Shown: in pieces, positions 18,563 to 26,721 of the stretch
How the letters are laid out: each line of letters starts with the position of its first letter
How positions within the stretch are numbered: the stretch's first letter is position 1
Assembly: GCA_017415185.1 (NCBI GenBank)
Contig: JAFQHZ010000034.1
Span: 1 to 53,542, forward strand
Origin: Candidatus Gastranaerophilales bacterium
Lineage (GTDB): Bacteria > Cyanobacteriota > Vampirovibrionia > Gastranaerophilales > Gastranaerophilaceae
Reading direction: 5' to 3'
Length of the DNA: 53,542 bases
Translations under genes and position numbers: made by a program
The notes under the pieces: model-generated
Told to the model about the DNA's origin: nothing
The model's input: the letters and a program-made list of their open reading frames with translations, nothing else
The model's database searches: none

Positions 18563-21500
18563 ATGCTTATTGATATCAATAAAATTATAACTAATTTAAC
18601 CGGAAGCCCCGATGGAACTGCAAACAATGCAGGGATTCCTGCTGCCGACACAAATTTTAACCCTTTTGATGTATATAATGCTTTTTATAGCGAAATTAAC
18701 GACGGTGAAGAATCTGCTATCGATTATGACACCTTTAATAAAATTATGCTTGGAGAATTAGAAACTGATGACGAACTAATTATGGGAGTAATTCAAGCTA
18801 CAAAACTCGATGAAAACGACGAAACAGTATCGCATGATGAATTAATGTATCTTTATGAAGAAATCACAACCACACTATCAGAAGAAGAACCTCAAGGGGA
18901 AGATTTAGCCACTCAGTTATGGCAAAATCAAATGGAAGAAATTGCACAAAATTATTATGGCAAACCAGCTTCGCAATGCACACAAAAAGAATTAGATAAT
19001 GCTTGCGCACTAAGTCTGCTTGAAGGGATATTAAGCTCCGCCCAACAAGGCTTAATTGCTCAAGACAATTCTGATGGATGGATAAGCGAACTTTTTGATG
19101 GTTTTAAATCTGCAAATGGGATAGATTTAACGCAACAAACTGTCGAAGAAGCAATCTTAAAACAAGAAGAAATCATAAATACTCTAAAAGAAACATTAGT
19201 AAACGGTGGCGACTTTGAAGCCGTTTGGGAAGAATTAACAGGTGTCAAATATGATGCAGAAAAAATAGCTCAATATCAGCAAAAAGCAACCGAGCTACAA
19301 TTTATTCAAATGGGAGCAGGAAAAATCAGCAATTTCTGTCTAGCATTGCAGTCTCCAGAAATAAAAGATAACCCCGAAAAAATGCTTGACCTTTTTGTTC
19401 AATTTTATGGCGAAGAAAAAGGAAAACAAGAATTTTGCACAATGATTCAATCAAGCTATAACAGAAACCCAAACAGCTTCTATTTTAGCTCAACCAACCA
19501 AATAAAAGAAATGTCCATCAATGAGAACAATGAATATGTTGTAGTATATCAAGATGGAACCACTGGGAATTTAGGCTCAATAAATTATACCGAACTTGAC
19601 GCACTAAAAGGCTTTTACACCGATGGATATAGAGAACAAAAAATCAACAAATATATTCAAGAAGTTGAAGCCACAACGGGTTTAAACTACGAGCAAATTG
19701 TTCAAGATTACAACAGATTATCAAAAGAAGCACTTGGAGAAGCAAATGCAGTTACCAACATACTGAATGAATATATATCTTCTCAAGAAGGCTTTATTGA
19801 TGGTTTAGCTTCTGCTTCCCAATTTGGCGGTATGGCATTAATGGCAATTGGAGGAATTGCCTGTTTTGTTCCTGGCGGACAAGTAATTGGAGGATTATTA
19901 CTTTCAACAGGTAACACAATGGCATTAGCAGGGACTTTTGGAGACGAAGCTTTAGAATTTGCAGATACTGCCACAAATAATAACGATTTCAACCAAGACA
20001 AAGCGCACTATAAAGACATTTTAAAAGAAACACTAACCGATGTTGCACTATTTACAGCAGGTTACGCAATAGGCGGAGTTGCTGGTGAAATTGGCGAATG
20101 GGCAGCAAAGGGCGCAGGAAAATGGATTGCTTCAGAAGGCGGACAAAAATTTGTTTCAATCGTTACAGAACTTGGAGTTGATGGCACACTCAGCTTGCTA
20201 AGCGATATGATAATCACAGGAGAAGCCTTAACGCTAGAAAATGTTGGAATGGAAACCATAAGCCAATTATTAAGTGTTGTAACCGGTATCGCTACTGCAA
20301 GATTAAACAAACCAAATACAAATACAGGAAACACAAATACAAATAATAATGGCGATTGGGAACCAGAAAATTATGGTCCAACACGCCAAAACCCTGAAGG
20401 TAACTACTGGGAGCCAGAAGATTACAGTTCAACAGGACAACTTCCAGAAGGCTGGGAGGCTTCCGATGGTTGGGAACCAGAAGATTACGGTTCAACAGGA
20501 CAACTTCCAGAAGATTGGGAAGCTTCCGATGGTTGGGAGCCAGAAGATTACGGTTCAACAGGACAGCTTCCAGAAGGTTGGGAGGCTTCCGATGGTTGGG
20601 AAAATGCCCCAAACGATTGGTATAATAACTACAATCCAGCCCAAGAAATAAGCCCAATAAATTGTCCCGAAGATTTTCAAATTAAAATTTCAGAAATAAA
20701 TGATCCAAGCGTTGCAAATAATGCATATAGTCTTATAGAAATCGCAAGAAAGCAAGGTATCGATTTAAATGATTCTTCTTTATCATATAGAAAAATACCC
20801 AATTCAAACGATTATGAAATTTCAATTACAAAAAGCGACAACGACACAGTAACAAGCTATACTATGAATTCACAAGGAGAAATAAAAATCCTTGAAGTAA
20901 ATAGAACAAATGTTTCTTGGGGCGGCAGCACTCAAGATGGACCTATTACTAGTTGGGAAATGAGTGAATACACAGAAATCATAACAGACAAAACAGGAAA
21001 ACCAATTGAAATTATCTATGCAAAAGCCTCCGATATTCTTCCCGGTACTTTTGAAAGCACCAAATATACCGTTAGCGATTACCCTGAAGGATATGATATA
21101 ACAACTGCAATAAAAGATGGTTCTATTCAAGGCGGAAAAAAACTTTCCTCTATAACAACAAATCCTGATGGCAGCATAACTTACAATGAAAATTTCACTA
21201 TGAATGGCACAACCACACAAAGGTCTTACTCCGAAACAAAAGACCCTGACGGCAATGTTATCTCTAGTCAATATTCATATCAAATTATCGATGAAAATGG
21301 CAATGTTGCAATGTCTATCAATAGGGAATTTGCAACAAACCCAGACGGCACCACAACAACCATAATAAATGGAAAAACTTATACAAGTAAATACAATGAC
21401 CAAAATAAAACAATTGAGATTACTCAGCCAGACGGTTCTGTTAAAATAATTGACATACAAAATAAATATAGAGAAGATGTTTCAATCGAAGAACAAGATG

Positions 21501-21955
21501 CATTTTGGGAATTTTGCAAATATCTTCCCGCAGATATGCTAAACCAACTTGATGAAAACATTGATATTTTAAAAATTGGAAAATGGTACGAAAGCAGTGC
21601 AAGCAATTTTAACGCAAGCGCACAGCTTAACTTTGAAGCACCTTCTGTTGTATATCATGAAATGGGACATTTAATTGACAACAACAATGTTGAATCCTTT
21701 TCGCAAAATCCAGAAATAGTTGAACAATACAACAAAGAATTTGAAATTTTCATGGCAGAAAACCCAGAATTTTTCACTGGCACAGTATATTATTTTGATC
21801 CGAGCTCTGAAGGCGGCATAAAGGAATTTATTGCAGAAACCATAGCGTTACTTACAACCCCAGGAACTGTTGCTGGACAAAGAAGCAGAATTCATATATT
21901 ACAAAAATATTTTCCTAACACAATAGCTTTAATAGGAAAACAGCTTGGATATTAA
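18563..21955 (+). CDS. Giant protein with C-terminal lethal-factor-like metalloprotease domain
   Basis: A 1130-residue protein, probably a secreted toxin or effector. The N-terminal region has acidic EF-hand-like segments (KLDENDETVSHDEL, 81-94). Hydrophobic Gly/Ala-rich helices lie at about 418-455 and 494-512. A linker follows with three 21-residue repeats (616-678). A beta-rich region of YD/RHS-like character (residues about 760-960, many DG/NG turns) comes next. The C-terminal 100 residues contain YHEMGHLIDNNN with zinc ligands H1032 and H1036 and catalytic E1033, then KEFIAETIALL with likely third ligand E1088. This mirrors HEFGH...EFFAEAF of anthrax lethal factor, including the following LQKYFPNTIALI helix. 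There is no Sec signal. AAAGGTG precedes the ATG. The export route and targets are unknown. Confidence 0.72.
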   Translation: MLIDINKIITNLTGSPDGTANNAGIPAADTNFNPFDVYNAFYSEINDGEESAIDYDTFNKIMLGELETDDELIMGVIQATKLDENDETVSHDELMYLYEEITTTLSEEEPQGEDLATQLWQNQMEEIAQNYYGKPASQCTQKELDNACALSLLEGILSSAQQGLIAQDNSDGWISELFDGFKSANGIDLTQQTVEEAILKQEEIINTLKETLVNGGDFEAVWEELTGVKYDAEKIAQYQQKATELQFIQMGAGKISNFCLALQSPEIKDNPEKMLDLFVQFYGEEKGKQEFCTMIQSSYNRNPNSFYFSSTNQIKEMSINENNEYVVVYQDGTTGNLGSINYTELDALKGFYTDGYREQKINKYIQEVEATTGLNYEQIVQDYNRLSKEALGEANAVTNILNEYISSQEGFIDGLASASQFGGMALMAIGGIACFVPGGQVIGGLLLSTGNTMALAGTFGDEALEFADTATNNNDFNQDKAHYKDILKETLTDVALFTAGYAIGGVAGEIGEWAAKGAGKWIASEGGQKFVSIVTELGVDGTLSLLSDMIITGEALTLENVGMETISQLLSVVTGIATARLNKPNTNTGNTNTNNNGDWEPENYGPTRQNPEGNYWEPEDYSSTGQLPEGWEASDGWEPEDYGSTGQLPEDWEASDGWEPEDYGSTGQLPEGWEASDGWENAPNDWYNNYNPAQEISPINCPEDFQIKISEINDPSVANNAYSLIEIARKQGIDLNDSSLSYRKIPNSNDYEISITKSDNDTVTSYTMNSQGEIKILEVNRTNVSWGGSTQDGPITSWEMSEYTEIITDKTGKPIEIIYAKASDILPGTFESTKYTVSDYPEGYDITTAIKDGSIQGGKKLSSITTNPDGSITYNENFTMNGTTTQRSYSETKDPDGNVISSQYSYQIIDENGNVAMSINREFATNPDGTTTTIINGKTYTSKYNDQNKTIEITQPDGSVKIIDIQNKYREDVSIEEQDAFWEFCKYLPADMLNQLDENIDILKIGKWYESSASNFNASAQLNFEAPSVVYHEMGHLIDNNNVESFSQNPEIVEQYNKEFEIFMAENPEFFTGTVYYFDPSSEGGIKEFIAETIALLTTPGTVAGQRSRIHILQKYFPNTIALIGKQLGY
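20408..20596 (+). repeat. Three tandem 63-bp repeats inside the toxin-like gene
   Basis: Each unit encodes 21 residues of the pattern WEPEDYGSTGQLPEGWEASDG (residues 616-636, 637-657, 658-678). A shorter degenerate unit comes before, at 599-615. The DNA units are nearly identical, differing at a few bases (GAT for GGC/GGT; AGT for GGT), so the array probably expanded recently. It forms an acidic, Trp-rich linker between the hydrophobic region and the C-terminal half. Confidence 0.9.
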
Positions 21956-21959
21956 AAAC

Positions 21960-21991
21960 AATTTTAAATTGTAAACTTTTGTAAAAAAAGC
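21960..21991 (+). promoter_or_regulatory. 32-bp upstream element, copy 2
   Basis: Identical to 18475-18506, including the tandem TTGTAAA pair (21969-21975 and 21979-21985). It begins only 4 bases after the toxin-like gene's stop and lies 75 bases upstream of the next gene. Downstream is TAAA (22003-22006), N16, GTCGTAAA (22023-22030). Confidence 0.6.
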
Positions 21992-22066
21992 TTTTAAAAT
22001 CCTAAAGAATCCTTAAATTACTGTCGTAAATCTAAATGTAAATAAACAATGGAGGCAATGACAGTT

Positions 22067-23248
22067 ATGGGTATGGCAGCAAGCCAAGCAAGATTTCTAG
22101 GGTTGACCGCTCGAAAAAGCAATGTTGAATACCAAGTTCAACAAATCAACCAACAAAGAACATCTTTGGCGAATGAAAGCGCAGGCTTATACAACCAAAT
22201 GATGGAATTGGAAGTTCCAACACCTCCATCAGTAAATGCTTACGCAAAAACAGTTTATGTATTAGAAAACACAAGTGGTTTAAACACAGACAATTACACC
22301 ATTGCAAATTATAGCAAAACATACGCTAATAATGGCGAATATCTTGTTACTTTAGAAACAAAAGAAACACAAAAATTAGCAAGAGATTACAGATATAATT
22401 TCAAAAGCATTACCAATTCAACAAATGATAACAAATATACTTCAGTTATCACTATGGGAAGAATTGACAGTTCTCAAACATTCCAATTAACTTGTGTTCA
22501 AGGTTTAAATGCTAATGGAACACCAAACGGTTCTATTGAAACCGCTTTTGATTCAGAAGGCAAAATGAAAGGCATTAATAAATATCAAATTTATGCTCTT
22601 CCAACTAATTCAGAAGGCGCAAACGACGAAGCTTTATGCTCAACCATTGATGGTTATAGCGAATGTCATAATTATCAAGGTGGTTCAGCAATTAAATATT
22701 ATTACCAAGACAACGATGGCGTAAATCATTTCTTAACAGAAGAAGATTTATTTGGCGTTGAAGAAAAAGACGACGAAGGCGCAGTTGTAGGAAGATCAGG
22801 CGGTTTGCTTGCAAACGACACAACAACAAATGCGGATGACACATTCTCATTCTTGTCAATGTACGAAAGCAAAAGAGGCACAACTATTCAAGTAAGAGCT
22901 TCTTTAGAACAATCTGACAACGGAAGATTAACTTCAATTTCAATTGCTGATGATGAAACATATCCAGAAGACATCAGAAATATGACAATTGCTTTAAGTG
23001 CAACAACAACAACTGATGAAGCAGCATACACTCAAGCTTATAATGATTATGAATATGAAAAAGGCTTGTATGAAAAAGCTATGGCTGACATCAATGCTCA
23101 AACAAAAGCAATTCAAGCAAAAGACCAATCATTAGAATTAAAAATTCAACAACTTGATACAGAACAAAAGGCAATCGATACAGAAATGGAATCTGTTTCC
23201 AAGGTAATTGAAGATAACGTTGATAAAACATTCAACATCTTCGGCTAA
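22067..23248 (+). CDS. Unknown protein with flagellin-like helical ends (MGMAASQARFL type)
   Basis: A 393-residue protein I cannot assign to a named family. The N-terminus MGMAASQARFLGLTARKSN leads into a Gln/Asn-rich helix to about residue 50. The middle (about 60-310) is beta-like and rich in Thr, Asn and Gly. Residues about 320-385 form a strongly heptad-patterned helix (KAIQAKDQSLELKIQQLDTE). This helix-beta-helix layout resembles axial flagellar or type III tip proteins, but no signature proves it. Starts at 22049, 22058 and 22067 are possible; GGAGG at 22053-22057 best fits ATG 22067. It follows the toxin-like gene and has the same 32-bp upstream element. Confidence 0.6.
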   Translation: MGMAASQARFLGLTARKSNVEYQVQQINQQRTSLANESAGLYNQMMELEVPTPPSVNAYAKTVYVLENTSGLNTDNYTIANYSKTYANNGEYLVTLETKETQKLARDYRYNFKSITNSTNDNKYTSVITMGRIDSSQTFQLTCVQGLNANGTPNGSIETAFDSEGKMKGINKYQIYALPTNSEGANDEALCSTIDGYSECHNYQGGSAIKYYYQDNDGVNHFLTEEDLFGVEEKDDEGAVVGRSGGLLANDTTTNADDTFSFLSMYESKRGTTIQVRASLEQSDNGRLTSISIADDETYPEDIRNMTIALSATTTTDEAAYTQAYNDYEYEKGLYEKAMADINAQTKAIQAKDQSLELKIQQLDTEQKAIDTEMESVSKVIEDNVDKTFNIFG

Positions 23249-23400
23249 CCCGAAAGGCAAGGAGCAAGCAATAGCTTAGCGAACGTCTTGAGGGCAAAAG
23301 GATGTGAAGCACGACGGCAGCTGCGAAGAGCCGGTGCCGAGTGCGGACACTGGACTAACCCGAAAGGCAAGGAGCCGACGCTAGTCGAGCGAACGCCTTA
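23245..23400. repeat. Duplicated G+C-rich element after the MGMAASQ gene
   Basis: The 21-mer CTAACCCGAAAGGCAAGGAGC minus its final base is written here as CTAACCCGAAAGGCAAGGAG. The full 21-mer occurs at 23245-23265 and 23355-23375. Each copy is followed by a related tail (TAG, then AGCGAACG, then a CTT-containing end). The first copy includes the TAA stop of the upstream gene. The region between is much richer in G+C than its surroundings (GACGGCAGCTGCGAAGAGCC, GCCGGTGCCGAGTGCGG). It contains no ORF. GCCGGTGC also occurs in the 45588 element. Confidence 0.65.
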
Positions 23401-23436
23401 ACAACAAATTATATATTCCCCCAATTGTTTATTTAC

Positions 23437-23470
23437 AAAAAGAGCTTTTTAAAAAGCTCTTTTTTTTTTG
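23437..23470 (+). terminator. Strong terminator
   Basis: AAAAAGAGCTTTTT and AAAAAGCTCTTTTT form a perfect 14-bp palindrome followed by T residues. It ends the transcript of the gene at 22067. Confidence 0.9.
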
Positions 23471-23558
23471 ACTTTTTTAAAAAAAACCTTAAAAAATCAA
23501 CAAAATATATTATAGCAATTATTAGCCCTATCTAATAAACTATATATTGAGGTAAATT

Positions 23559-24374
23559 ATGTCTTACAAAAACGACCATGCACTAACAATTGCAAATAAA
23601 TATGGAGCGGCAAGCTCCGCAGCTAAGGCTGAATTGTATGAAACCTATGACCGCTTAAGAGATTTAACTGTTTCAGGCTCAACAGGCACAGGTTCAGGCT
23701 TTGGAACTGCTGGCGGATTTTTGTGGCAATTAGCAAATTTATTCTCGCCATCAAGCTTTATGCCAACATTAGGCGGAAGTTCAATGATGAATATTCCTGG
23801 CACATCGTATTGGTCTCCAAACTATTCATCAAAATCATATATTGATTCAGGAACAAATTCTTTTGGCGTTTCAGGCTTATCAAGTTTCACAGGCTTTCCT
23901 TCAGGCGCAGCCGGAATTTCTCTTGGCTTTGGAACAGAAGGCGTTCCAACAGGCGGAGCCGCAGGAATGGCGACTGGTTATGCAGTATCCGCAGCTGGAA
24001 TTGCTGCGCTAAATAGCGCTTCCTATGCAGCAGGAAGTGGCGCAGGCATGGGCTTTGGTCAAAATATTGTTATGCCAATAGCCGGATTAATTTCAGGATG
24101 GGGCGGCATTTTACAATCAATTGCACCTTATGCTGGCTCATTTGGTCTTGGAGCAATTGTTGCAGGAAACTTAATGCAAGGCACAAGCTCGGCAGCACTT
24201 GCAGCATATCAAAATATTACAGGCAACATCACAAATAATGCTGATGTTATTTTGGAAGACAAAGTTAGAAATATTGAAACAATCTGCAAAATGTTAGATA
24301 CACAAGCAGACATCGTTCGTCAAACCCTTAAATCTGGTATGGAATCTGATTCTAAACTTGTTGACGATCTGTAA
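23559..24374 (+). CDS. Gly/Ala/Ser-rich protein with helical ends, unknown
   Basis: A 271-residue protein not recognised from any family. An N-terminal charged helix (about residues 1-35, AASSAAKAELYETYDRLRDL) is followed by about 190 residues rich in Gly, Ala, Ser and Phe with moderately hydrophobic stretches (TGGAAGMATGYAVSAAGIAAL; LISGWGGILQSIAPYAGSFG). A charged C-terminal helix (about 230-271, EDKVRNIETICKML) ends it. The composition suggests a membrane-active or self-assembling protein, but that is inference. GAGG lies 8 bases before the ATG. It follows the toxin-like and MGMAASQ genes on the same strand, after a terminator. Confidence 0.6.
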   Translation: MSYKNDHALTIANKYGAASSAAKAELYETYDRLRDLTVSGSTGTGSGFGTAGGFLWQLANLFSPSSFMPTLGGSSMMNIPGTSYWSPNYSSKSYIDSGTNSFGVSGLSSFTGFPSGAAGISLGFGTEGVPTGGAAGMATGYAVSAAGIAALNSASYAAGSGAGMGFGQNIVMPIAGLISGWGGILQSIAPYAGSFGLGAIVAGNLMQGTSSAALAAYQNITGNITNNADVILEDKVRNIETICKMLDTQADIVRQTLKSGMESDSKLVDDL

Positions 24375-24451
24375 AAATAGCTTTTTACTTAATTGTAGAA
24401 ATTTTTTGTTTATGTTATCTTAAACCTAAGAATTTTAAGTAAGGATTCACA

Positions 24452-24694
24452 ATGGAAACAAAATTTTTCTATTTTATGCAAATTATATCTGCAATTTTAA
24501 GTGTATTTTTAATTTTATTACACTCTCCAAAAGGCGATGGAATGGCTTCAATCGGGGCTGCAAGTCAACTTTTTGCGTCACAAAAATCAACCGAGAAAGG
24601 TTTAAATAAAGTAACATACTTTTTTGTTGGAATTTTTATTCTTTCAACGTTTATGATGAGCTTTGGTTTAAAACTTCTTCATATCGGACTATAA
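24452..24694 (+). CDS. secG: Preprotein translocase subunit SecG
   Basis: Small membrane subunit of the SecYEG channel. Two transmembrane helices (about residues 7-23 and 54-76) flank the conserved loop LLHSPKGDGMASIGAASQLFASQKSTEKGLNKVT, of which SPKGDGMASIG and QLFASQKS are the diagnostic parts. The 80-aa length is typical. AAGGATTC lies before the ATG. It is followed 9 bases later by mscL and then ychF, probably one transcript. Confidence 0.92.
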   Translation: METKFFYFMQIISAILSVFLILLHSPKGDGMASIGAASQLFASQKSTEKGLNKVTYFFVGIFILSTFMMSFGLKLLHIGL

Positions 24695-24703
24695 GGAGAA
24701 AAC

Positions 24704-25183
24704 ATGATTCAAAGAGTAAAAAGATGGGCGGACGAATTCAAAACATTTGCAGTTAAAGGCAATGTTATCGATATGGCAGTCGGTATTATTATCGGGGCTG
24801 CTTTTGGCAAAGTTGTAAATTCTGTTGTAGCAGATATCATTATGCCTCCAATGGGTTGGATTATGGGTAGAGTTGATTTCACAAATTTATATTTAACCCT
24901 TCCAAATACGCAAGGGGAAATCGCCCAATATCCTTCATTAGCGGCAGCACAGGCAGCAGGCGCTGTTACAATTAATTATGGTTTATTCATTAATACAATA
25001 ATTAATTTTGTTATCGTAGCTTTTGCGGTTTTCTTATTAATCAAATTTATTAATAAATTAAGAGCAACTGTTGAAAAGAAAGAAGAAGTTATTGAAGAAA
25101 CAACTACAAAAGAATGTCCAAAATGCTTCTCAACAATCAATATAAAAGCTACAAAATGTCCTCATTGCACATCTGAAATTTAA
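24704..25183 (+). CDS. mscL: Large-conductance mechanosensitive channel MscL with zinc ribbon
   Basis: Pore that opens under membrane tension and releases solutes during osmotic downshock. The N-terminus [23 protein letters not shown] and [12 protein letters not shown] are MscL landmarks, with two membrane helices. The C-terminal extension holds two CxxC knuckles, C138/C141 and C152/C155 (ECPKCF...KCPHC), a likely zinc ribbon that E. coli MscL lacks. The extension gives 159 aa compared with about 136. AGGAG precedes the ATG. Confidence 0.94.
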   Translation: MIQRVKRWADEFKTFAVKGNVIDMAVGIIIGAAFGKVVNSVVADIIMPPMGWIMGRVDFTNLYLTLPNTQGEIAQYPSLAAAQAAGAVTINYGLFINTIINFVIVAFAVFLLIKFINKLRATVEKKEEVIEETTTKECPKCFSTINIKATKCPHCTSEI

Positions 25184-25198
25184 TAGTAAGGAAATAAA

Positions 25199-26290
25199 AT
25201 GTTAAAAGTTGGTATCGTAGGTCTTCCAAATGTTGGAAAATCAACATTGTTTAATGCTCTAACAAGTGCTAAAAATGCGCAAAGCGCAAACTATCCATTT
25301 TGCACAATTGAGCCTAATGTTGGCGTTGTTAATGTGCCTGATGAAAGATTATACAAACTTCAAGATTTAGTTCATACGCAAACCGTAATTCCAACAGCAA
25401 TCGAATTCGTTGATATTGCAGGTCTTGTTAAAGGCGCAAGCAAAGGCGAAGGTTTAGGAAACCAATTTTTGCACAATATCAGAGAAGTTGACGCTATTGT
25501 TCAAGTTGTAAGATGTTTTGATGATGTCAACACAATCCATGTCAACGGAAAAGTTGATCCAATTGATGATATTGAAACAATAAATATGGAATTAGCTTTA
25601 GCTGATTTATCAACATTAGAAAACATTTCAAAACGCATTGCAAAACAAGTTAAAGGCGGAGACAAAGAAGCAGTTATACAAGATTCTGTTATCAAAAAAT
25701 GTATGCCATTTTTAGAAAAAGGCAAATTTATTGATTCTTCTGATTTCACTCCAGACGAAAAAAGAGCACTTCACATGTGCCACCTTTTAATGTCTAAACC
25801 TGTTATATATTGCGCAAATGTTTCAGAAATGGATTTAAAAGAAGGCAATGCATATACCAAAAAAGTGCAAGAATTTGCTGGCTCTGACGCTCAAGTGGTT
25901 TTAATTTGCGCTAATCTTGAAGAAGAACTTGTTGATTTAGGCGAAGAAGAAGCAAAAAATTATTTAGCCGAAATTGGCATTGAAAATTCTGGCATAGAGC
26001 GCATGATTAAATCTGCTTATGACATTTTAAATTTAAGAACATATATCACAGCGGGCGAAAAAGAAGTTCGTGCTTGGACAATCACAAAAGGAACAAAAGC
26101 TCCAGCAGCAGCAGGCGTTATCCACACAGATTTCGAAAAAGGCTTCATTAAAGCAGAAGTTGTTTCTTATGATGATTTTATTTCAGCAGGTTCTTGGGCG
26201 AGCGCAAGAGAAAAAGGCGTTGCTCGACTTGAAGGCAAGGATTATATTGTTGAAGATGGCGATATAATGCTATTTAGATTTAATAATTAA
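25199..26290 (+). CDS. ychF: Ribosome-binding ATPase/GTPase YchF
   Basis: Obg-family P-loop NTPase, related to OLA1, that binds ribosomes and acts in translation and stress responses. The nucleotide loop GLPNVGKST is at 8-16. DIAGLVKGASKGEGLGNQFL is the G3 region, ICANLEEEL marks the later part of the GTPase domain, and the C-terminal TGS domain ends in YIVEDGDIMLFRFN. The length of 363 aa is standard. It sits 15 bases after mscL and ends at a shared terminator. Confidence 0.96.
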   Translation: MLKVGIVGLPNVGKSTLFNALTSAKNAQSANYPFCTIEPNVGVVNVPDERLYKLQDLVHTQTVIPTAIEFVDIAGLVKGASKGEGLGNQFLHNIREVDAIVQVVRCFDDVNTIHVNGKVDPIDDIETINMELALADLSTLENISKRIAKQVKGGDKEAVIQDSVIKKCMPFLEKGKFIDSSDFTPDEKRALHMCHLLMSKPVIYCANVSEMDLKEGNAYTKKVQEFAGSDAQVVLICANLEEELVDLGEEEAKNYLAEIGIENSGIERMIKSAYDILNLRTYITAGEKEVRAWTITKGTKAPAAAGVIHTDFEKGFIKAEVVSYDDFISAGSWASAREKGVARLEGKDYIVEDGDIMLFRFNN

Positions 26291-26317
26291 AAAGAGCTTT
26301 AAAAAGCTCTTTTTTTA
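26289..26317. terminator. Bidirectional terminator after ychF
   Basis: AAAAAGAGCTTT and AAAGCTCTTTTTT form a hairpin with T tracts in both directions. It serves ychF on the plus strand and the small secreted-protein gene on the minus strand. Confidence 0.85.
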
Positions 26318-26602
26318 TAAACTTCTATAATATTGCGCAGAATACCTTTGTCTTGGGGTAATTCTTGCTGCATAGGAGCGCTGAATATTTGGATATGGGT
26401 TATTCATGCTCGGATATTGAATGTTTCTTGTTGGGTTTTGATTATACATTCTTTGCCTTCGAATTGCATTTGCTCTTTGATTTTGTAATTGTTGTTGAAT
26501 ACCTAAATATTGAGAATATCTATATTGCCCAAACTCAGCCTCAGAAGCAAAGCTTATTTGAGAAAATAAGATAAATGTTAAGAAAGTTATCAATAGCCTC
26601 AT
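26315..26602 (-). CDS. Small secreted Gln/Arg/Tyr-rich protein, unknown
   Basis: 95 residues. A signal peptide MRLLITFLTFILFSQISFA with likely cleavage before SEAEF is followed by a low-complexity, basic region rich in Gln, Asn, Arg, Tyr and Pro. It resembles no family I know. The frame is open upstream to TTG at 26647, but ATG 26602 begins directly with the signal peptide. No good ribosome-binding site is visible. It is convergent with ychF and shares its terminator. Confidence 0.55.
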   Translation of the reverse strand: MRLLITFLTFILFSQISFASEAEFGQYRYSQYLGIQQQLQNQRANAIRRQRMYNQNPTRNIQYPSMNNPYPNIQRSYAARITPRQRYSAQYYRSL

Positions 26603-26721
26603 ATTAAGATTATAGTTACGTTTTAAAGAATTACACCATTTAATCAAACGAAAATTTTAATATTTTGCGCAATTTTTTTGCAAAAAAATACTTTATATAG
26701 ATAAGTGGGGGAAAATTAAAT

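Noticed and set aside
20292-20657. Minus-strand ORF with repeated NHRKPPNLLE units, and a plus-strand +1 ORF with repeated QKITVQQD
   Set aside because: Both are frame-shifted or antisense readings of the 63-bp tandem repeats in the toxin-like gene.
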